NCBI RefSeq assembly: GCF_006443685.1 | Contig: NZ_VFYP01000001.1 | Span: 372,001 to 436,000 of the forward strand | Source: Rhizobium glycinendophyticum | Lineage (GTDB): Bacteria; Pseudomonadota; Alphaproteobacteria; Rhizobiales; Rhizobiaceae | Length of the DNA: 64,000 nucleotides | Reading direction: 5' to 3' | Part shown: one piece after another, positions 26,212 to 35,677 of the stretch | How positions within the stretch are numbered: position 1 is the stretch's first letter | How the letters are laid out: the number at the start of each line of letters is the position of its first letter | The notes under the pieces: model-generated | Database searches by the model: none | Seen by the model: only the letters and a program-made list of their open reading frames with translations | Told to the model about the DNA's origin: nothing | Made by a program: the position numbers and the translations under genes

Positions 26212-27123
26212 TCAAGCCGCAGCCCCGCCTGTGCGGTTGCTGGCCGGGCGCGCGTGGCTGACGAGATAGGTGAAGAGGGCGGCCATGACGATGGCGCCAC
26301 CTAATATCGTGCGACCCGAAGGGATCTCGTTGTGCAGAATGACCATCCAGACAGGGGCGAGGATCATTTCGGCCGTGCCGAGCAGGGCGGCGAGGGCCGA
26401 CGGGATCAGGCGTGCGCCCGTGACATAGAGCGCCATGCCGAGGCCGAGATTGAGGGCGCCGAAGCAGAACAGCAGCGCGAGATCCTGTCCGCCGACGGCA
26501 AAGGCGCCGGCCTGCGTGGCGGCAATGGCCGAGGCGATGAAGGAGCCGCCACAGGCCGCCGGCGTCATGCGGATGCCGGGATAGCGGCGCGTGATGACGG
26601 TCATGCAGGCGAAGATTGCCGGGATGCTGGCCGCGAGCGTCAGCCCGAGCACCGAGCCGCCTTCGCCGATCGAGGCCGAGACCATGATGCCGACACCGAG
26701 GATGACGGCGAAGATGGCGCCCCAGGTGACCGGCGTGATCGGCTCGCCGAGCACGATGCGGGCGAGAAGGGCGGCAAAAAGCGGGATCGACGCCATGAAC
26801 AGCACGACGTTTGCAACCGCCGTCATCGACACCGCCAGCACGAAGAAGGTCGAGACGAGGGCAAAGCCGACGGCGATGGAAAGGCCCGGCCAGCCGAGCG
26901 CTTTGAAGAGACGCAGCGTGCCACGCGGCCCGTCGCGCAGCAGCATGAAGACTGCGAGGAAGAGGCCCGCGAAGAGACATCGCCAGAAGACGATGGTCCA
27001 GCCGTCGGCGACGCCGATGAAACGCTGGATCGCGCCGCCATAGCTCCAGGCGATTGCGGAGCCCAAGACCAGCGCGATGCCGGCCCAGGAACGGGGTGAA
27101 GGGAGGGAGGCGGCCTGGGTCAT
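26212..27123 (-). CDS. DMT (EamA-type) transporter
   Basis: A 303-residue ten-helix inner-membrane transporter. Two EamA repeats are visible: [20 protein letters not shown] opens the first, and a late [20 protein letters not shown] plus [17 protein letters not shown] closes the second. ATG 27123 follows the yidC terminator, so it needs its own promoter in the 68-base gap, which seems short; read-through is possible. It precedes engB by 49 bases on the same strand. The helices differ in sequence from the other DMT protein at 18189, so they are not recent duplicates. Substrate unknown. Confidence 0.88.
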   Translation of the reverse strand: MTQAASLPSPRSWAGIALVLGSAIAWSYGGAIQRFIGVADGWTIVFWRCLFAGLFLAVFMLLRDGPRGTLRLFKALGWPGLSIAVGFALVSTFFVLAVSMTAVANVVLFMASIPLFAALLARIVLGEPITPVTWGAIFAVILGVGIMVSASIGEGGSVLGLTLAASIPAIFACMTVITRRYPGIRMTPAACGGSFIASAIAATQAGAFAVGGQDLALLFCFGALNLGLGMALYVTGARLIPSALAALLGTAEMILAPVWMVILHNEIPSGRTILGGAIVMAALFTYLVSHARPASNRTGGAAA

Positions 27124-27160
27124 GGTGTTTCGATGCACTGCAGCAAGGGGCGACAAAGAG

Positions 27161-27185
27161 AAAGCCCCGGCGAGGCCGGGGCTTT
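27161..27185 (-). terminator. yidC terminator
   Basis: AAAGCCCCGGC (27161-27171) and GCCGGGGCTTT (27175-27185) make an 11-base-pair stem with a three-base loop, followed on the minus strand by a T/C-rich tract. It begins six bases after the yidC stop. Confidence 0.85.
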
Positions 27186-27191
27186 GCAGGA

Positions 27192-29006
27192 TCATTTCGT
27201 TCCGGCGGGTTTTCGCCGGAAGGCCTTGCCGATGTTCTTGAACAGTTCGATGTCGACGCCGTGGCGCTTCATGATGATCGACTGCTGCAAGACCGAGAGC
27301 GTGTTGTTCCAGGCCCAGTAGATCACCAGACCAGCCGGGAAGGTGCCGAGCATGAAGGTGAAGATGACCGGCATCCAGTTGAACAGCATCGCCTGGGTCG
27401 GGTCCGGCGGCGTCGGGTTCATGCGCATCTGCACCCACATGGTGATGCCCATGATGATCGGCCAGACGCCGAGATGCAGGAAGGTCGGGGCGGCGAAGGG
27501 CAGCAGGCCGAACAGGTTGACGAAGCTCGTCGGATCCGGCGCCGAAAGGTCCTGGATCCAGCCGAAGAACGGCGCATGGCGCATTTCGATGGTGACGTAG
27601 ATCACCTTGTAGAGGGCGAAGAAGACCGGGATCTGCAGGAGCACCGGCCAACAACCGGCGACCGGGTTGATCTTCTCTTCCTTGTAGAGCGCCATCATCG
27701 CCTGCTGCAGGCCCATGCGGTCGTCGGCGAACTTCGTCTTCAGCTCTTCGAGCTTCGGCTGCACGCGCTTCATGTTGGCCATGGAGGCATACTGCTTGCT
27801 GGCGAGCGGGAAGAACAGGACCTTGACGACGATCGTGGTGAGCAGGATGGCCACACCGAAATTGCCGACCAGATGATAGAAATAGTCCATCAGCTTGAAC
27901 ATCGGCTTGGTGAAGAAATAGAACCAGCCCCAGTCGATCATCAGGTCGAACTTCGGGATGTTGAGGTTGGCCTCATAGGCATCGATGACCGGAACCTGCT
28001 TGGCGCCGGCAAAGACCAGCGTCTTCAGCGAGGTGTTCTGGCCGGCCGGGATGCTGACCGCATCAGCCTTGAAATCGGCCTGGAAGCGCGGCTGGCCATC
28101 GGTGAAATGCGAGAAGCGCGACTCGAACGGCAGGGTCTGGGCCGGAATGATCGAGGACGCCCAGTACTTGTCGGTGATGCCGAGCCAGCCACCGGTCGCC
28201 TTCGGGTTGGTCAGCGATTCCTTTTCGATGGCGGCGTATTTTTCCTGAACCAGGCTGCCTTCGGTCCCGAGCACCCCGAGGAAACCTTCATGCAGCACGA
28301 AGATCGCGGGCGTCGCCGGCTTGTTGTAGCGGGTGATGCGGCCATAGGGGGCGATGCTGGCGGATGCCGTGCCGGCGTTGGCGATCGTATCCTCGACGGT
28401 GAACATGTAATGCTCGTCGACGGAGATCTTGCGGGTGAAGGTGAGGCCCGCATCATTGGTATAGGTGAGCGTCACCGGGGTCGCTTCGGTCAGCTTGGCA
28501 CCTTCCGGCGCGGTCCAGACGGTGTTGGGACCGGGAACCTGGCCGGCATTCTCACCGGCGATGAAGCCCAGTTCGGTGAAATAGGCGTCCTTGGTCTCGG
28601 CCGGGTTGAACAGCGTGACGATCGGGCTCGTCTTGTCGACGGTCTCGCGGTACTGCTTGAGCTTCAGGTCGTCGAAGCGAGCGCCAGTCAAGTTGATCGA
28701 GCCCTGAAGATCCTGCGTATCGATGGCAACGCGGGCGGTTTTGGCAACAGCAGCTTCACGGCTCACCGCGGCATTGGCAGCCGCCGCACCGGCCGGGAGC
28801 GCGCCGTTGACGGCCGTGCCGGCAGCGGGGTTCGTCGTCGCGGCGGCGGGATCAGCTGCCTTGGCGGCTTCCTGCTGCGCGATCTGGGCCTCCTGAGCTT
28901 TGCGCTGGGCCTCGATGCGCGGGTTCATGTAGAAGAACTGCCAGGCAAGTACGATCAGCACCGATAAGGCAATCGCGACGAAATAATTGCGGTTGTTCTT
29001 CATCAT
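27192..29006 (-). CDS. yidC: Membrane protein insertase YidC
   Basis: A 604-residue insertase that places proteins into the inner membrane alone or with SecYEG. N-terminal TM1 ([20 protein letters not shown]) is followed by an Ala/Pro-rich linker (about 35-85), a large periplasmic beta domain (about 90-365) and the conserved five-helix core from about 375, with [19 protein letters not shown] and the Arg-containing hydrophilic groove region. Start is ATG 29006 or 29003 (tandem ATGATG); the overlap with the rnpA stop codon indicates coupling. Last gene of rpmH-rnpA-yidC, ended by the terminator at 27161-27185. Confidence 0.96.
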   Translation of the reverse strand: MMKNNRNYFVAIALSVLIVLAWQFFYMNPRIEAQRKAQEAQIAQQEAAKAADPAAATTNPAAGTAVNGALPAGAAAANAAVSREAAVAKTARVAIDTQDLQGSINLTGARFDDLKLKQYRETVDKTSPIVTLFNPAETKDAYFTELGFIAGENAGQVPGPNTVWTAPEGAKLTEATPVTLTYTNDAGLTFTRKISVDEHYMFTVEDTIANAGTASASIAPYGRITRYNKPATPAIFVLHEGFLGVLGTEGSLVQEKYAAIEKESLTNPKATGGWLGITDKYWASSIIPAQTLPFESRFSHFTDGQPRFQADFKADAVSIPAGQNTSLKTLVFAGAKQVPVIDAYEANLNIPKFDLMIDWGWFYFFTKPMFKLMDYFYHLVGNFGVAILLTTIVVKVLFFPLASKQYASMANMKRVQPKLEELKTKFADDRMGLQQAMMALYKEEKINPVAGCWPVLLQIPVFFALYKVIYVTIEMRHAPFFGWIQDLSAPDPTSFVNLFGLLPFAAPTFLHLGVWPIIMGITMWVQMRMNPTPPDPTQAMLFNWMPVIFTFMLGTFPAGLVIYWAWNNTLSVLQQSIIMKRHGVDIELFKNIGKAFRRKPAGTK

Positions 29007-29392
29007 TCTTTCCTGGGACCGGTCTTGTGCGACCGCGTGTTGTTCGTCTGGCGGTTTTCAATACGATGGATCAGCTGTTGCGACAGCTGACTGAAGGGTG
29101 CACCGAGCACCTCGCGCCGGCCGACAATGACATAGTCGTGTCCCGGCTTCATTGCAAACGCCGCATTCAGTCGCACGGCTTCTTTCAGCCTGCGCCGCAT
29201 GCGATTGCGTTCCACTGCATTGCCATGTTTCTTGGTGACCGTGTAGCCCACCCGGGCCGGCGCGTCGTCTTGACGGTCGAGGACCTCGAGGAGGAACAGC
29301 CGACCCTTGCGCGCTTCGCCGCGTCTGACGGCGAGGAACTGGGGCCGGCTTTTCAGCCGGCCGACAGATGTCTTTGTGTCCGTGGACGTCAT
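29003..29392 (-). CDS. rnpA: Ribonuclease P protein component
   Basis: A 129-residue basic protein that assists the RNase P RNA in 5' maturation of tRNAs. The family signature [14 protein letters not shown] is in the middle, with [17 protein letters not shown] before it and a [13 protein letters not shown] stretch after. ATG 29392 is preferred; a GTG at 29416 would add eight residues. It lies 32 bases after rpmH and its TGA overlaps the yidC ATGATG. Order rpmH-rnpA-yidC is classical. Confidence 0.95.
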   Translation of the reverse strand: MTSTDTKTSVGRLKSRPQFLAVRRGEARKGRLFLLEVLDRQDDAPARVGYTVTKKHGNAVERNRMRRRLKEAVRLNAAFAMKPGHDYVIVGRREVLGAPFSQLSQQLIHRIENRQTNNTRSHKTGPRKE

Positions 29393-29424
29393 AAGCCCGT
29401 CAATCTCGTCGGGCACTTCAGGCC

Positions 29425-29562
29425 TTAAGCCGAAAGCTTCGCACGACCGCGCGAGCGGCGAGCGTTGAGGACCTGACGGCCGCCCTTGGTGGCCATGCGT
29501 GCACGGAAACCGTGGCGGCGCTTGCGAACAAGCTTGGAAGGCTGGAAAGTACGCTTTGACAT
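29425..29562 (-). CDS. rpmH: 50S ribosomal protein L34
   Basis: A 45-codon gene read directly from the minus strand: begins [19 protein letters not shown], continues with [19 protein letters not shown] and ends KLSA. This is the invariant L34 pattern with one extra residue near the N terminus, usual in alphaproteobacteria. ATG 29562, TAA 29425-29427. First gene of the rpmH-rnpA-yidC run; a clear promoter was not recognised in 29563-29700. Confidence 0.98.
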   Translation of the reverse strand: MSKRTFQPSKLVRKRRHGFRARMATKGGRQVLNARRSRGRAKLSA

Positions 29563-29881
29563 TTATTTAATACCGCGGTGTGCGGCCCTTCTTGGGATTT
29601 GCATTGCTGCAAAAGCGTTGGTTTTATCGCACGGGAAAACGCCGCCGGGGCGCCTTTTCCGAACGTGCGCGGCTTATACGGGCGCAGGTCCGAAGAGTCA
29701 ATCGCGCGACGGCGGATTTGAACGACCCTTATCTCCGGGGGTAAAGCGCGGAACTGCACGCATCAAAGGTCATGCGCACTCCCTAAAAAAGGGGAGGAAC
29801 GAGCTGTTAAACTGTCCTGTCTAACCTATCCGAATATTCGGGAGTATGCGCGTTGGGCGCATTCGCAGTGGAGTGCAGGTC
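29563..29881. other. Divergent region rpmH / chemoreceptor
   Basis: About 319 bases that must hold promoters for both directions. The only distinct element is the palindrome CCGAATATTCGG at 29830-29841, about 40 bases before the chemoreceptor start. No open frame or RNA was recognised. Confidence 0.5.
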
Positions 29882-31906
29882 GTGAAAGTCAGCGGCAAAG
29901 TCTATTCGTTGGTGGGAATTCTGGGAGCGGCGGCGATCGTCATCGGCGCCATGGGCGTCTTCGTGACGGTGCAATATGGCGCCAAATCGGCGGCCCTTCT
30001 AGAAATCTCGCAACGCGCCTATCTCGGTGAGCGTCTGAACCGCATGGTGACGGCCGTAGTCATGGAAGCGCGCGGCATTTACGCGGCGCCCAACACGGAA
30101 AAGGCCAAGCCCTTCGCGGAGGGTATCCTGAAGAACCTCGACAAGATGGATGCGGCACTCGCCGAATGGAAGCCGCTCGTGCCCGAGGCGCAGAAGGCGA
30201 CCTTCGACGGAATGACGGCCAAGGCTGCCGACTTCCGTAAGTTCCGCGCTGAAACGGCGCGTCTCGGCATCGAAGCCGACCCCAAGGAGGCAAACGCACA
30301 GGGCAATACCGACGCCAACCGCGCCAACCGCAAGGCCTTCCAGGCCGATATCGATGCCGTAGTCGAGGCGGATCTGGCCGAACTGACGGCGATGACGGAC
30401 AGCCTCGCCTCCTTCCGCAGCACCATGCTGACCTTGATTTCCGGGGTCACCCTGCTGGCGGTCGCCATTGGTGCCGGCCTCGGCATCCATATCGGCGTCA
30501 ACCATTTGAGCCGTCCGATCCGTCGGGTGACGGGCGCGATGAACGCCATTGCCGGCGGCAATTACACCACTGAAATTCCCTATAGCGGCCGTCCGGACGA
30601 AATCGGCGAGATGGCTGCGGCAGTCGAAGTGTTCAAGGAGAACGGTTTGTCTGTGCAGCGTCTGAACGCTCAGGAAAGCGCCATGCGCGCCAAGAGCGAC
30701 GATCTGCAAACCAGCATGGCGGCCGTCGTCGCCTCGGCGGCTGCAGGCGATTTCTCCCGCCGTATCGAGAAGGATTACGAGGACGCCAACCTCAACCGCT
30801 TCGCCTCGAACATCAACGAGCTTCTCGGTTCGGTCGAGACCGGTGTTTCGGAAACCAACCGCGTCATCGGCAGCCTGGCCTCCAACGACCTGTCGCAGGA
30901 AATGAATGGCACCTTCCGCGGCGTCTTTGCGGAGCTGCAGGAAAACGTCAACAAGTCGTTCCAGCGCTTGCGCCAGACCATGTCGGACATTCGCGGCCGC
31001 ACCGACTCGATCAATGACAACACGGTGCAGCTCACCTCTGCGACCAACGATCTCTCGAAGCGCACCGAGCAGCAGGCAGCAGCACTTGAGGAAACCTCCG
31101 CAGCCCTCGACGAGATCACGGTCGTGGTCCGTCAGTCGAGCGAGCGCGCCCAGGAGGCGAGCCACATGGTGACCGAAGCCAAGCACAGTGCCGCCCAGTC
31201 GGCGACCGTGGTTGGTGAAGCGGTCAATGCCATGGGCCGCATCGAACAGGCTTCACGCGAAATTTCGCAGATCATCAATGTCATCGACGAAATCGCCTTC
31301 CAGACGAACCTCCTGGCGCTGAATGCCGGCGTGGAAGCGGCGCGTGCGGGTGAAGCCGGCAAGGGTTTTGCGGTCGTGGCCCAGGAGGTGCGCGAGCTTG
31401 CGCAGCGCTCGGCCAATGCGGCGAAGGACATCAAGACGCTGATCACCAAGTCGGGCGAGGAAGTGGCTGGCGGCGTGAAGCTGGTGCAGCGCACCGGCGA
31501 GGCTCTGTCGGAAATCGAAAGCCGCGTGTTGAAGATCAACGACCACATCCACTCGATCGCGGCTGCTGCCAAGGAGCAGTCGACGGGTCTGGCCGAGGTC
31601 AATACCGCAATCAACCAGATGGACCAGGTCACCCAGCAGAATGCGGCCATGGTCGAGGAAACCTCGGCCTCGACACACAAGTTGTCGGCCGAAGCCGGCG
31701 GCCTGGCCCAGATCATTGGGCAGTTCAAGCTCGGCGACGATATGCGCGGCATGCGCGCGGCGCCCGCGCCGGCTGCAGCCCAGCATCGTCCGGTGGCATC
31801 ACCGGCACGGCAGTTGGCCGGCAACGTCGCTCGCGCGTTTGGTGGCTCCGGCCGGGCAACTGCGGCCGCCGCAGCCCCCAAGGGCGACAGCTGGGAAGAG
31901 TTCTGA
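29882..31906 (+). CDS. Methyl-accepting chemotaxis protein, transmembrane, with CheR-tether-like tail
   Basis: A 674-residue chemoreceptor. I prefer GTG 29882 (protein begins VKVSGKVYS) because GGAG is well spaced from it, whereas the ATG at 29846 sits one base after its GGGAG. TM1 is about residues 7-28, a mostly helical periplasmic domain of about 150 residues follows, then TM2 ([20 protein letters not shown]), a HAMP domain, a second HAMP-like pair, and the signalling domain with [20 protein letters not shown]. The last five residues are SWEEF, identical to the receptor at 1916-4264. Ligand unknown. Confidence 0.91.
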   Translation: MKVSGKVYSLVGILGAAAIVIGAMGVFVTVQYGAKSAALLEISQRAYLGERLNRMVTAVVMEARGIYAAPNTEKAKPFAEGILKNLDKMDAALAEWKPLVPEAQKATFDGMTAKAADFRKFRAETARLGIEADPKEANAQGNTDANRANRKAFQADIDAVVEADLAELTAMTDSLASFRSTMLTLISGVTLLAVAIGAGLGIHIGVNHLSRPIRRVTGAMNAIAGGNYTTEIPYSGRPDEIGEMAAAVEVFKENGLSVQRLNAQESAMRAKSDDLQTSMAAVVASAAAGDFSRRIEKDYEDANLNRFASNINELLGSVETGVSETNRVIGSLASNDLSQEMNGTFRGVFAELQENVNKSFQRLRQTMSDIRGRTDSINDNTVQLTSATNDLSKRTEQQAAALEETSAALDEITVVVRQSSERAQEASHMVTEAKHSAAQSATVVGEAVNAMGRIEQASREISQIINVIDEIAFQTNLLALNAGVEAARAGEAGKGFAVVAQEVRELAQRSANAAKDIKTLITKSGEEVAGGVKLVQRTGEALSEIESRVLKINDHIHSIAAAAKEQSTGLAEVNTAINQMDQVTQQNAAMVEETSASTHKLSAEAGGLAQIIGQFKLGDDMRGMRAAPAPAAAQHRPVASPARQLAGNVARAFGGSGRATAAAAAPKGDSWEEF

Positions 31907-31933
31907 TCCTCCAAAAGAATCTGAGAAAAATCG

Positions 31934-31968
31934 ACGGCCGCGGCATCCAATGCCGCGGCCGTTTCGTT
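31934..31968 (+). terminator. Chemoreceptor terminator
   Basis: A 13-base-pair stem (31934-31946 with 31950-31962) closed by a CCA loop and followed by TTCGTTTT. It lies 28 bases after the chemoreceptor stop. Confidence 0.85.
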
Positions 31969-32089
31969 TTCATGACCAAAGATTAACGTCTGCGGCGATC
32001 TTCCGCGTGGTCTTGTCTATCGCGCTCAACTAAGATGTTCGCACGCCCCGATCCGAAATCGACCTTTGGGACAACAGGAACGTGACTTG

Positions 32090-33577
32090 ATGTTTGACCG
32101 GCAGGACAGCGATCTGCAGTCCGACCTCTCCGGTGGCTATCGCATGCCGAGCCGGATCAGGGGGCTGTCCGGCAAGCTGTTGTGGCTGACCATCGCCTTC
32201 GTGATGCTGGCCGAAATCCTGATCTTCGCGCCGTCTGTCGCCACCATGCGCCAGCGCTGGCTGCAGGACCGCCTGAACACGGCAGCCGCTGCGGGCGTCG
32301 TCATAGACGGGCTGCAGCCGCTGGAATTGCCGCGCGGCGTCCAGGAGGACACGCTGGCAACGACGGGCACGAAGGCGATCGTGCTGCGCAAGGACGGCAC
32401 GTCGCGCCTGCTCGCCGTGACCGAGATGCCGACGGAAGTCGACGCGGCGTATGATCTTGCGGATTATTCCGAGCTCGAATCGATCCGAGACGCTTTTTAC
32501 ACGCTGTTCTTCGGCGGCGACCGGCTGCTGCGGGTCTATGGCCCGATTGCCGACGCGAGCGACACCACCATCGAGATCGTCATGGAGGAGAGACCGCTGC
32601 GCCGCGCCATGCTCGGTTATGCGCACAACATCCTCATCGTCTCGCTTATGATTTCGGTGATCACCGCTGTCCTGATGTTCCTTGCCATCAACCGGATCAT
32701 GATCATGCCGGTGCGGCGGCTTGCCCGCAGTATGCAGGCCTTCGCGGAAAATCCGGAGGATCCGGCGCGAATTCTCAATCCATCGGAGGGTCACGATGAG
32801 ATTGCCGTTGCCGGTCGCCACCTGACCCGCATGCAGGATCAGTTGCAAAAGACCCTGCGCCAGCAAAAGACGCTGGTCGATCTCGGCCTCGCGGTCTCCA
32901 AGATCAACCACGACATGCGCAACATCCTGGCCTCCGCCCAGCTGATGTCGGACCGGCTGGTCGATGTCGAGGATCCGCTGGTGAAAAGCTTCGCCCCGAA
33001 GCTACTGCGTGCGATCGACCGGGCCGTCGGCTATACGAGCGAAGTCCTGTCCTATGGCCAGACGTCCGAAGCCGAGCCGCAGCGGCGGCGTTTCCGTCTC
33101 GTGGAACTCTGCCAGGAGGTGCGGGAACTTCTGCAGCTGAACCAGGAACTGGCCATCGAATTCGTCGAGATGATCGCGCCGGATATCGAGATCGATGGCG
33201 ACAGCGAACAGCTTTTCCGGGTCATTCACAACATCTGCCGCAATGCCGTGCAGGCCCTGGCGAGCCACGCACCGGACGATCCGGACTATCCGCGCCGCAT
33301 CACCGTTTCGGCGCAGCGCACCGGCTCGGTTGTGGCGATCACCATCGACGATACCGGGCCCGGAATGCCGCCCAAGGCCCGCGAAAATCTCTTTGCCGCC
33401 TTCCGTGGCTCCGCCCGCTCGGGCGGCACGGGGCTGGGGCTTGCGATCGCCCGCGAACTGGTGCTCGCCCATGGCGGCACGATCGCGCTTGTGGAAAAGC
33501 CAGGGCCGGGCACCCTGTTCCGCATCGAAATTCCCGACAGGCCAGTGGATCTCAACGACTGGCGTGTCCGCGCCTGA
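32090..33577 (+). CDS. Sensor histidine kinase with HAMP domain
   Basis: A 495-residue inner-membrane kinase. TM1 is about residues 30-50, TM2 about 178-200, with a periplasmic region of some 125 residues of unrecognised fold. HAMP follows (MPVRRLARSMQAF), then the dimerisation helix with phospho-acceptor H274 in SKINHDMRNILAS, an unusual H-box that matches the HisKA-like NHDMRN type found in rhizobial kinases. ATP-binding motifs are N box NICRNAVQAL, G1 DDTGPGMP and G2 GGTGLGLAIA. ATG 32090 is chosen from AGGAA upstream. No response regulator is adjacent, so its partner is elsewhere. Confidence 0.9.
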   Translation: MFDRQDSDLQSDLSGGYRMPSRIRGLSGKLLWLTIAFVMLAEILIFAPSVATMRQRWLQDRLNTAAAAGVVIDGLQPLELPRGVQEDTLATTGTKAIVLRKDGTSRLLAVTEMPTEVDAAYDLADYSELESIRDAFYTLFFGGDRLLRVYGPIADASDTTIEIVMEERPLRRAMLGYAHNILIVSLMISVITAVLMFLAINRIMIMPVRRLARSMQAFAENPEDPARILNPSEGHDEIAVAGRHLTRMQDQLQKTLRQQKTLVDLGLAVSKINHDMRNILASAQLMSDRLVDVEDPLVKSFAPKLLRAIDRAVGYTSEVLSYGQTSEAEPQRRRFRLVELCQEVRELLQLNQELAIEFVEMIAPDIEIDGDSEQLFRVIHNICRNAVQALASHAPDDPDYPRRITVSAQRTGSVVAITIDDTGPGMPPKARENLFAAFRGSARSGGTGLGLAIARELVLAHGGTIALVEKPGPGTLFRIEIPDRPVDLNDWRVRA

Positions 33578-33642
33578 ACGCCGTTTGAAAGGCTGCCTGA
33601 GGCGACGTGACGGCAAAATGACTCTTTTTTGAAAAACGACGC

Positions 33643-33671
33643 TTGCATTCCAAAGCGTCACGCTTTAGAGG
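33643..33671 (+). promoter_or_regulatory. Candidate tRNA-Arg promoter
   Basis: TTGCAT (33643-33648), 17-base spacer, TAGAGG (33666-33671), about 33 bases before the tRNA. The spacer holds AAAGCG...CGCTTT, which could instead be a weak terminator for the upstream kinase gene. Confidence 0.4.
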
Positions 33672-33703
33672 ATCGCCAACGCCGACGAACAGTCGGCTGG
33701 CAA

Positions 33704-33780
33704 GCACCCGTAGCTCAGCTGGATAGAGCACCAGACTACGAATCTGGGGGTCAGGAGTTCGAATCTCTTCGGGTGCGCCA
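33704..33780 (+). tRNA. tRNA-Arg (anticodon ACG)
   Basis: A 77-base cloverleaf including encoded CCA. Acceptor arms GCACCCG (33704-33710) and CGGGTGC (33770-33776) pair fully; the anticodon stem CCAGA/TCTGG encloses loop CTACGAA, giving anticodon ACG (read as ICG) for CGU/CGC/CGA arginine codons. The T loop TTCGAAT is canonical. Confidence 0.97.
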
Positions 33781-33838
33781 TTCTTTTCCGAGACAATAGA
33801 AGTTTATTGACGCGGTCCGTAAACCGCGCAGCGTGCGG

Positions 33839-34741
33839 TTATGTCGTTGTTATCCAGTCTTCCGGCAGCGTCTCCGTGAGCGCCTGCCGGATGATGATGG
33901 CGAGATGAGCGCTGATGGCGTGGTCCCCGGTTTTCGACTGCAGCAGGCTGAGGCCGAGTGACGGGAGTAGGGGCAGGCCGTGGGCGGTCGGCTCCAGAAC
34001 ACGCACGGCAGGGGGCAAGGCGAAGGGCGTGCGCAGCGCGATGCCGAGCCCGGCGGCCGTCGCGGCCCACAATCCGCCGAGGCTCGGGCTGACGAAGGCG
34101 ATCCGCCAGGCGATGCCCTGCCGATCGAGCTGGGCGCAGGCGAGCGACCGCAGCAGGCAGGGCGCCTCCATGGCCGCGAGCGGCAGCGCTTCGCCCGCGC
34201 CGGCCTTCCAGGCCTGTTCCTCGCTCGCGGCACCGAGCCAGCAGAGCGGCAAAGACGCGATCCGCTCTGCCGGAGCCGCACTGTCATCGTCCCAGAGCAG
34301 CGCCAGGTCGAGATGGCCGGACGCGATCTTGTCCCGGAGTTCGCTGTTGCGCGCGATCCGGCCTTCGATGCGCACGCGCGGATGGGCGCGGGCGAAACGG
34401 CCGAGCACCTGCGGCAACACCGTCTCCCCGAAATCCTCCTGGATGCCGAGACGGATCCAGCCTTCGAGGTCTGGACTGCGCACGGCGCTGATGGCTTCGT
34501 CGTTGAGGTTCAGCAGCCGGCGGGCATAGGACAGCATCAGATCGCCGCTGTCGGTCAACGCCAGCCCGCGCCCGGACCGGCGTACCAGCTCTGCGCCCAC
34601 CTGGTCCTCGAGCTTCTTCAGCTGCGCACTGACCGCCGACGTGGAGCGGCCGAGCCGATCGGCCGCCTTGGCAAAAGACCCCGCATCGATGCCGGTCACG
34701 AAGCTGCGCAAGGCGTCCATGTCGAGATTGGTGAGGCGCAT
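33839..34741 (-). CDS. LysR-family transcriptional regulator
   Basis: A 300-residue LysR-type regulator. The N-terminal winged helix is clear: MDALRSFVTGIDAGSFAKAA, DRLGRSTSAVSAQLKKLEDQ and a following GRGLALTDSGDLMLSYARRL. The C-terminal effector domain begins about residue 90. ATG 34741 starts the conserved N-terminal helix. It is divergent from the tautomerase-cupin-DUF4865 operon, with repeated TCCTGAA half-sites in the 106-base gap, so it most likely controls that operon and itself. Effector molecule unknown. Its stop is 58 bases beyond the tRNA gene. Confidence 0.92.
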   Translation of the reverse strand: MRLTNLDMDALRSFVTGIDAGSFAKAADRLGRSTSAVSAQLKKLEDQVGAELVRRSGRGLALTDSGDLMLSYARRLLNLNDEAISAVRSPDLEGWIRLGIQEDFGETVLPQVLGRFARAHPRVRIEGRIARNSELRDKIASGHLDLALLWDDDSAAPAERIASLPLCWLGAASEEQAWKAGAGEALPLAAMEAPCLLRSLACAQLDRQGIAWRIAFVSPSLGGLWAATAAGLGIALRTPFALPPAVRVLEPTAHGLPLLPSLGLSLLQSKTGDHAISAHLAIIIRQALTETLPEDWITTT

Positions 34742-34748
34742 GTTTGGG

Positions 34749-34777
34749 TCCTGAATTTCAGGACGGTTAATCCTGAA
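34749..34777. promoter_or_regulatory. Repeated TCCTGAA operator between LysR gene and operon
   Basis: Three half-sites: TCCTGAA (34749-34755), its inverse TTCAGGA (34757-34763), and TCCTGAA again (34771-34777). The first two make a perfect 15-base dyad; the second and third make a dyad with a seven-base gap. It begins eight bases before the LysR ATG and about 70 bases before the tautomerase ATG. Confidence 0.6.
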
Positions 34778-34847
34778 AAATCTGATTATCAGGATGATGA
34801 TGCCGCTGCATACTGTTCCTGTCAATCAGACTTGGTGGAGCAGCACG

Positions 34848-35246
34848 ATGCCCTTTAGCCGAATATCCCTGCCGTCAGGTGAGCCAGTCGACCATCGCGC
34901 AGCCGTGGCCGACCCGCTGGACGGCGCGCTCGTTGCGTGTTTCGAGGTTGCGGCGGATGATCGGTTCCGTGCGATCCACCAGCACAAGTCGGGTGAACTG
35001 ATCGTCGACAGGACCTACCGCGGCGGCCCGTGCTCGGATGACACAATCGTCCTCCCCGTCACGACCGGCGAGCCGCGATCGGCCGAGACCAAGGCCCGCA
35101 TTGATCGCAGGCTTGTTGAAAATTGTGCGGAATCGACATGTGTCGTGCCGCAGGATGTGCTGAGCGCTGTCGTCGGTTCGACCTTCGAGGACCGGTCATT
35201 CGGCTCCGGCATCCATACGGCCGCACCGGCCGGGGAGGTCCGCTGA
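34848..35246 (+). CDS. Tautomerase-superfamily protein
   Basis: A 132-residue protein starting MPFSRISLPSGEPVDH; the Pro after Met is the catalytic base of 4-oxalocrotonate tautomerase relatives once Met is removed. Further matches to the long, double beta-alpha-beta type are the FEVAADDRFRAIHQH and SGIHTAAP regions. ATG 34848 follows GGTGGAG. The TGA overlaps the next ATG (TGATG), so it is translationally coupled to the cupin gene. Likely acts on a small keto or enol acid or an aromatic breakdown product; the substrate is unknown. Confidence 0.85.
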   Translation: MPFSRISLPSGEPVDHRAAVADPLDGALVACFEVAADDRFRAIHQHKSGELIVDRTYRGGPCSDDTIVLPVTTGEPRSAETKARIDRRLVENCAESTCVVPQDVLSAVVGSTFEDRSFGSGIHTAAPAGEVR

Positions 35247-35677
35247 TGGGCAATCCCTTCGAGATGCAGCAAGGCTGCCCGCCAACGATGGTGGTTCACC
35301 GCGCCGGGGACGGCATCACCGCCGCGACGGCTGGCGTCTCCAGCGGGCCTTTTCTGGTGCAGATGCTGTTGTCGAGCCGCACGGACGGCGAGATGACGGC
35401 CATGCGGGGCTTTATGCCGCCGGGCGTCGTCACCCATTGGCACAGCCATCCGCGCGGTCAGCTTCTCTTCGTGCTCGACGGTGTCGGCCTCGTCCAGAAA
35501 GAGGGCGATCCGCCCCTAGAGGTTCGCGCCGGCGATGCCGTCTGGTTCGCGCCGGACGAGCGCCATTGGCACGGTGCCGCCGCAATGAGCCCCTTCAGCT
35601 ATCTCAGCGTCCAGCCGGTGAAGGATGGTTCGGCCGTCCAATGGTTCGGACCCGTCGAACACGAGGATGATCCGTGA
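35246..35677 (+). CDS. Cupin-domain protein
   Basis: A 143-residue single-domain cupin. Motif 1 metal ligands appear in PPGVVTHWHSHPRGQLLFVL, with a conserved Gly-rich VLDGVGLVQKEG strand, and motif 2 in FAPDERHWHGAA, giving a likely mononuclear metal site with several His. Starts within the tautomerase stop and its own stop overlaps the next ATG (GTGATG). Could be an enzyme (dioxygenase or isomerase) or a sensor. No membrane segment. Confidence 0.87.
   Translation: MGNPFEMQQGCPPTMVVHRAGDGITAATAGVSSGPFLVQMLLSSRTDGEMTAMRGFMPPGVVTHWHSHPRGQLLFVLDGVGLVQKEGDPPLEVRAGDAVWFAPDERHWHGAAAMSPFSYLSVQPVKDGSAVQWFGPVEHEDDP

Noticed and set aside
27054..28967. A 637-codon open frame antisense to yidC
   Set aside because: Antisense shadow of a certain gene, no recognisable domain.
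33704..33780. tRNA gene as an integration site for an island to the right
   Set aside because: No integrase gene and no direct repeat of the tRNA 3' end was seen downstream; the LysR cluster has ordinary composition.
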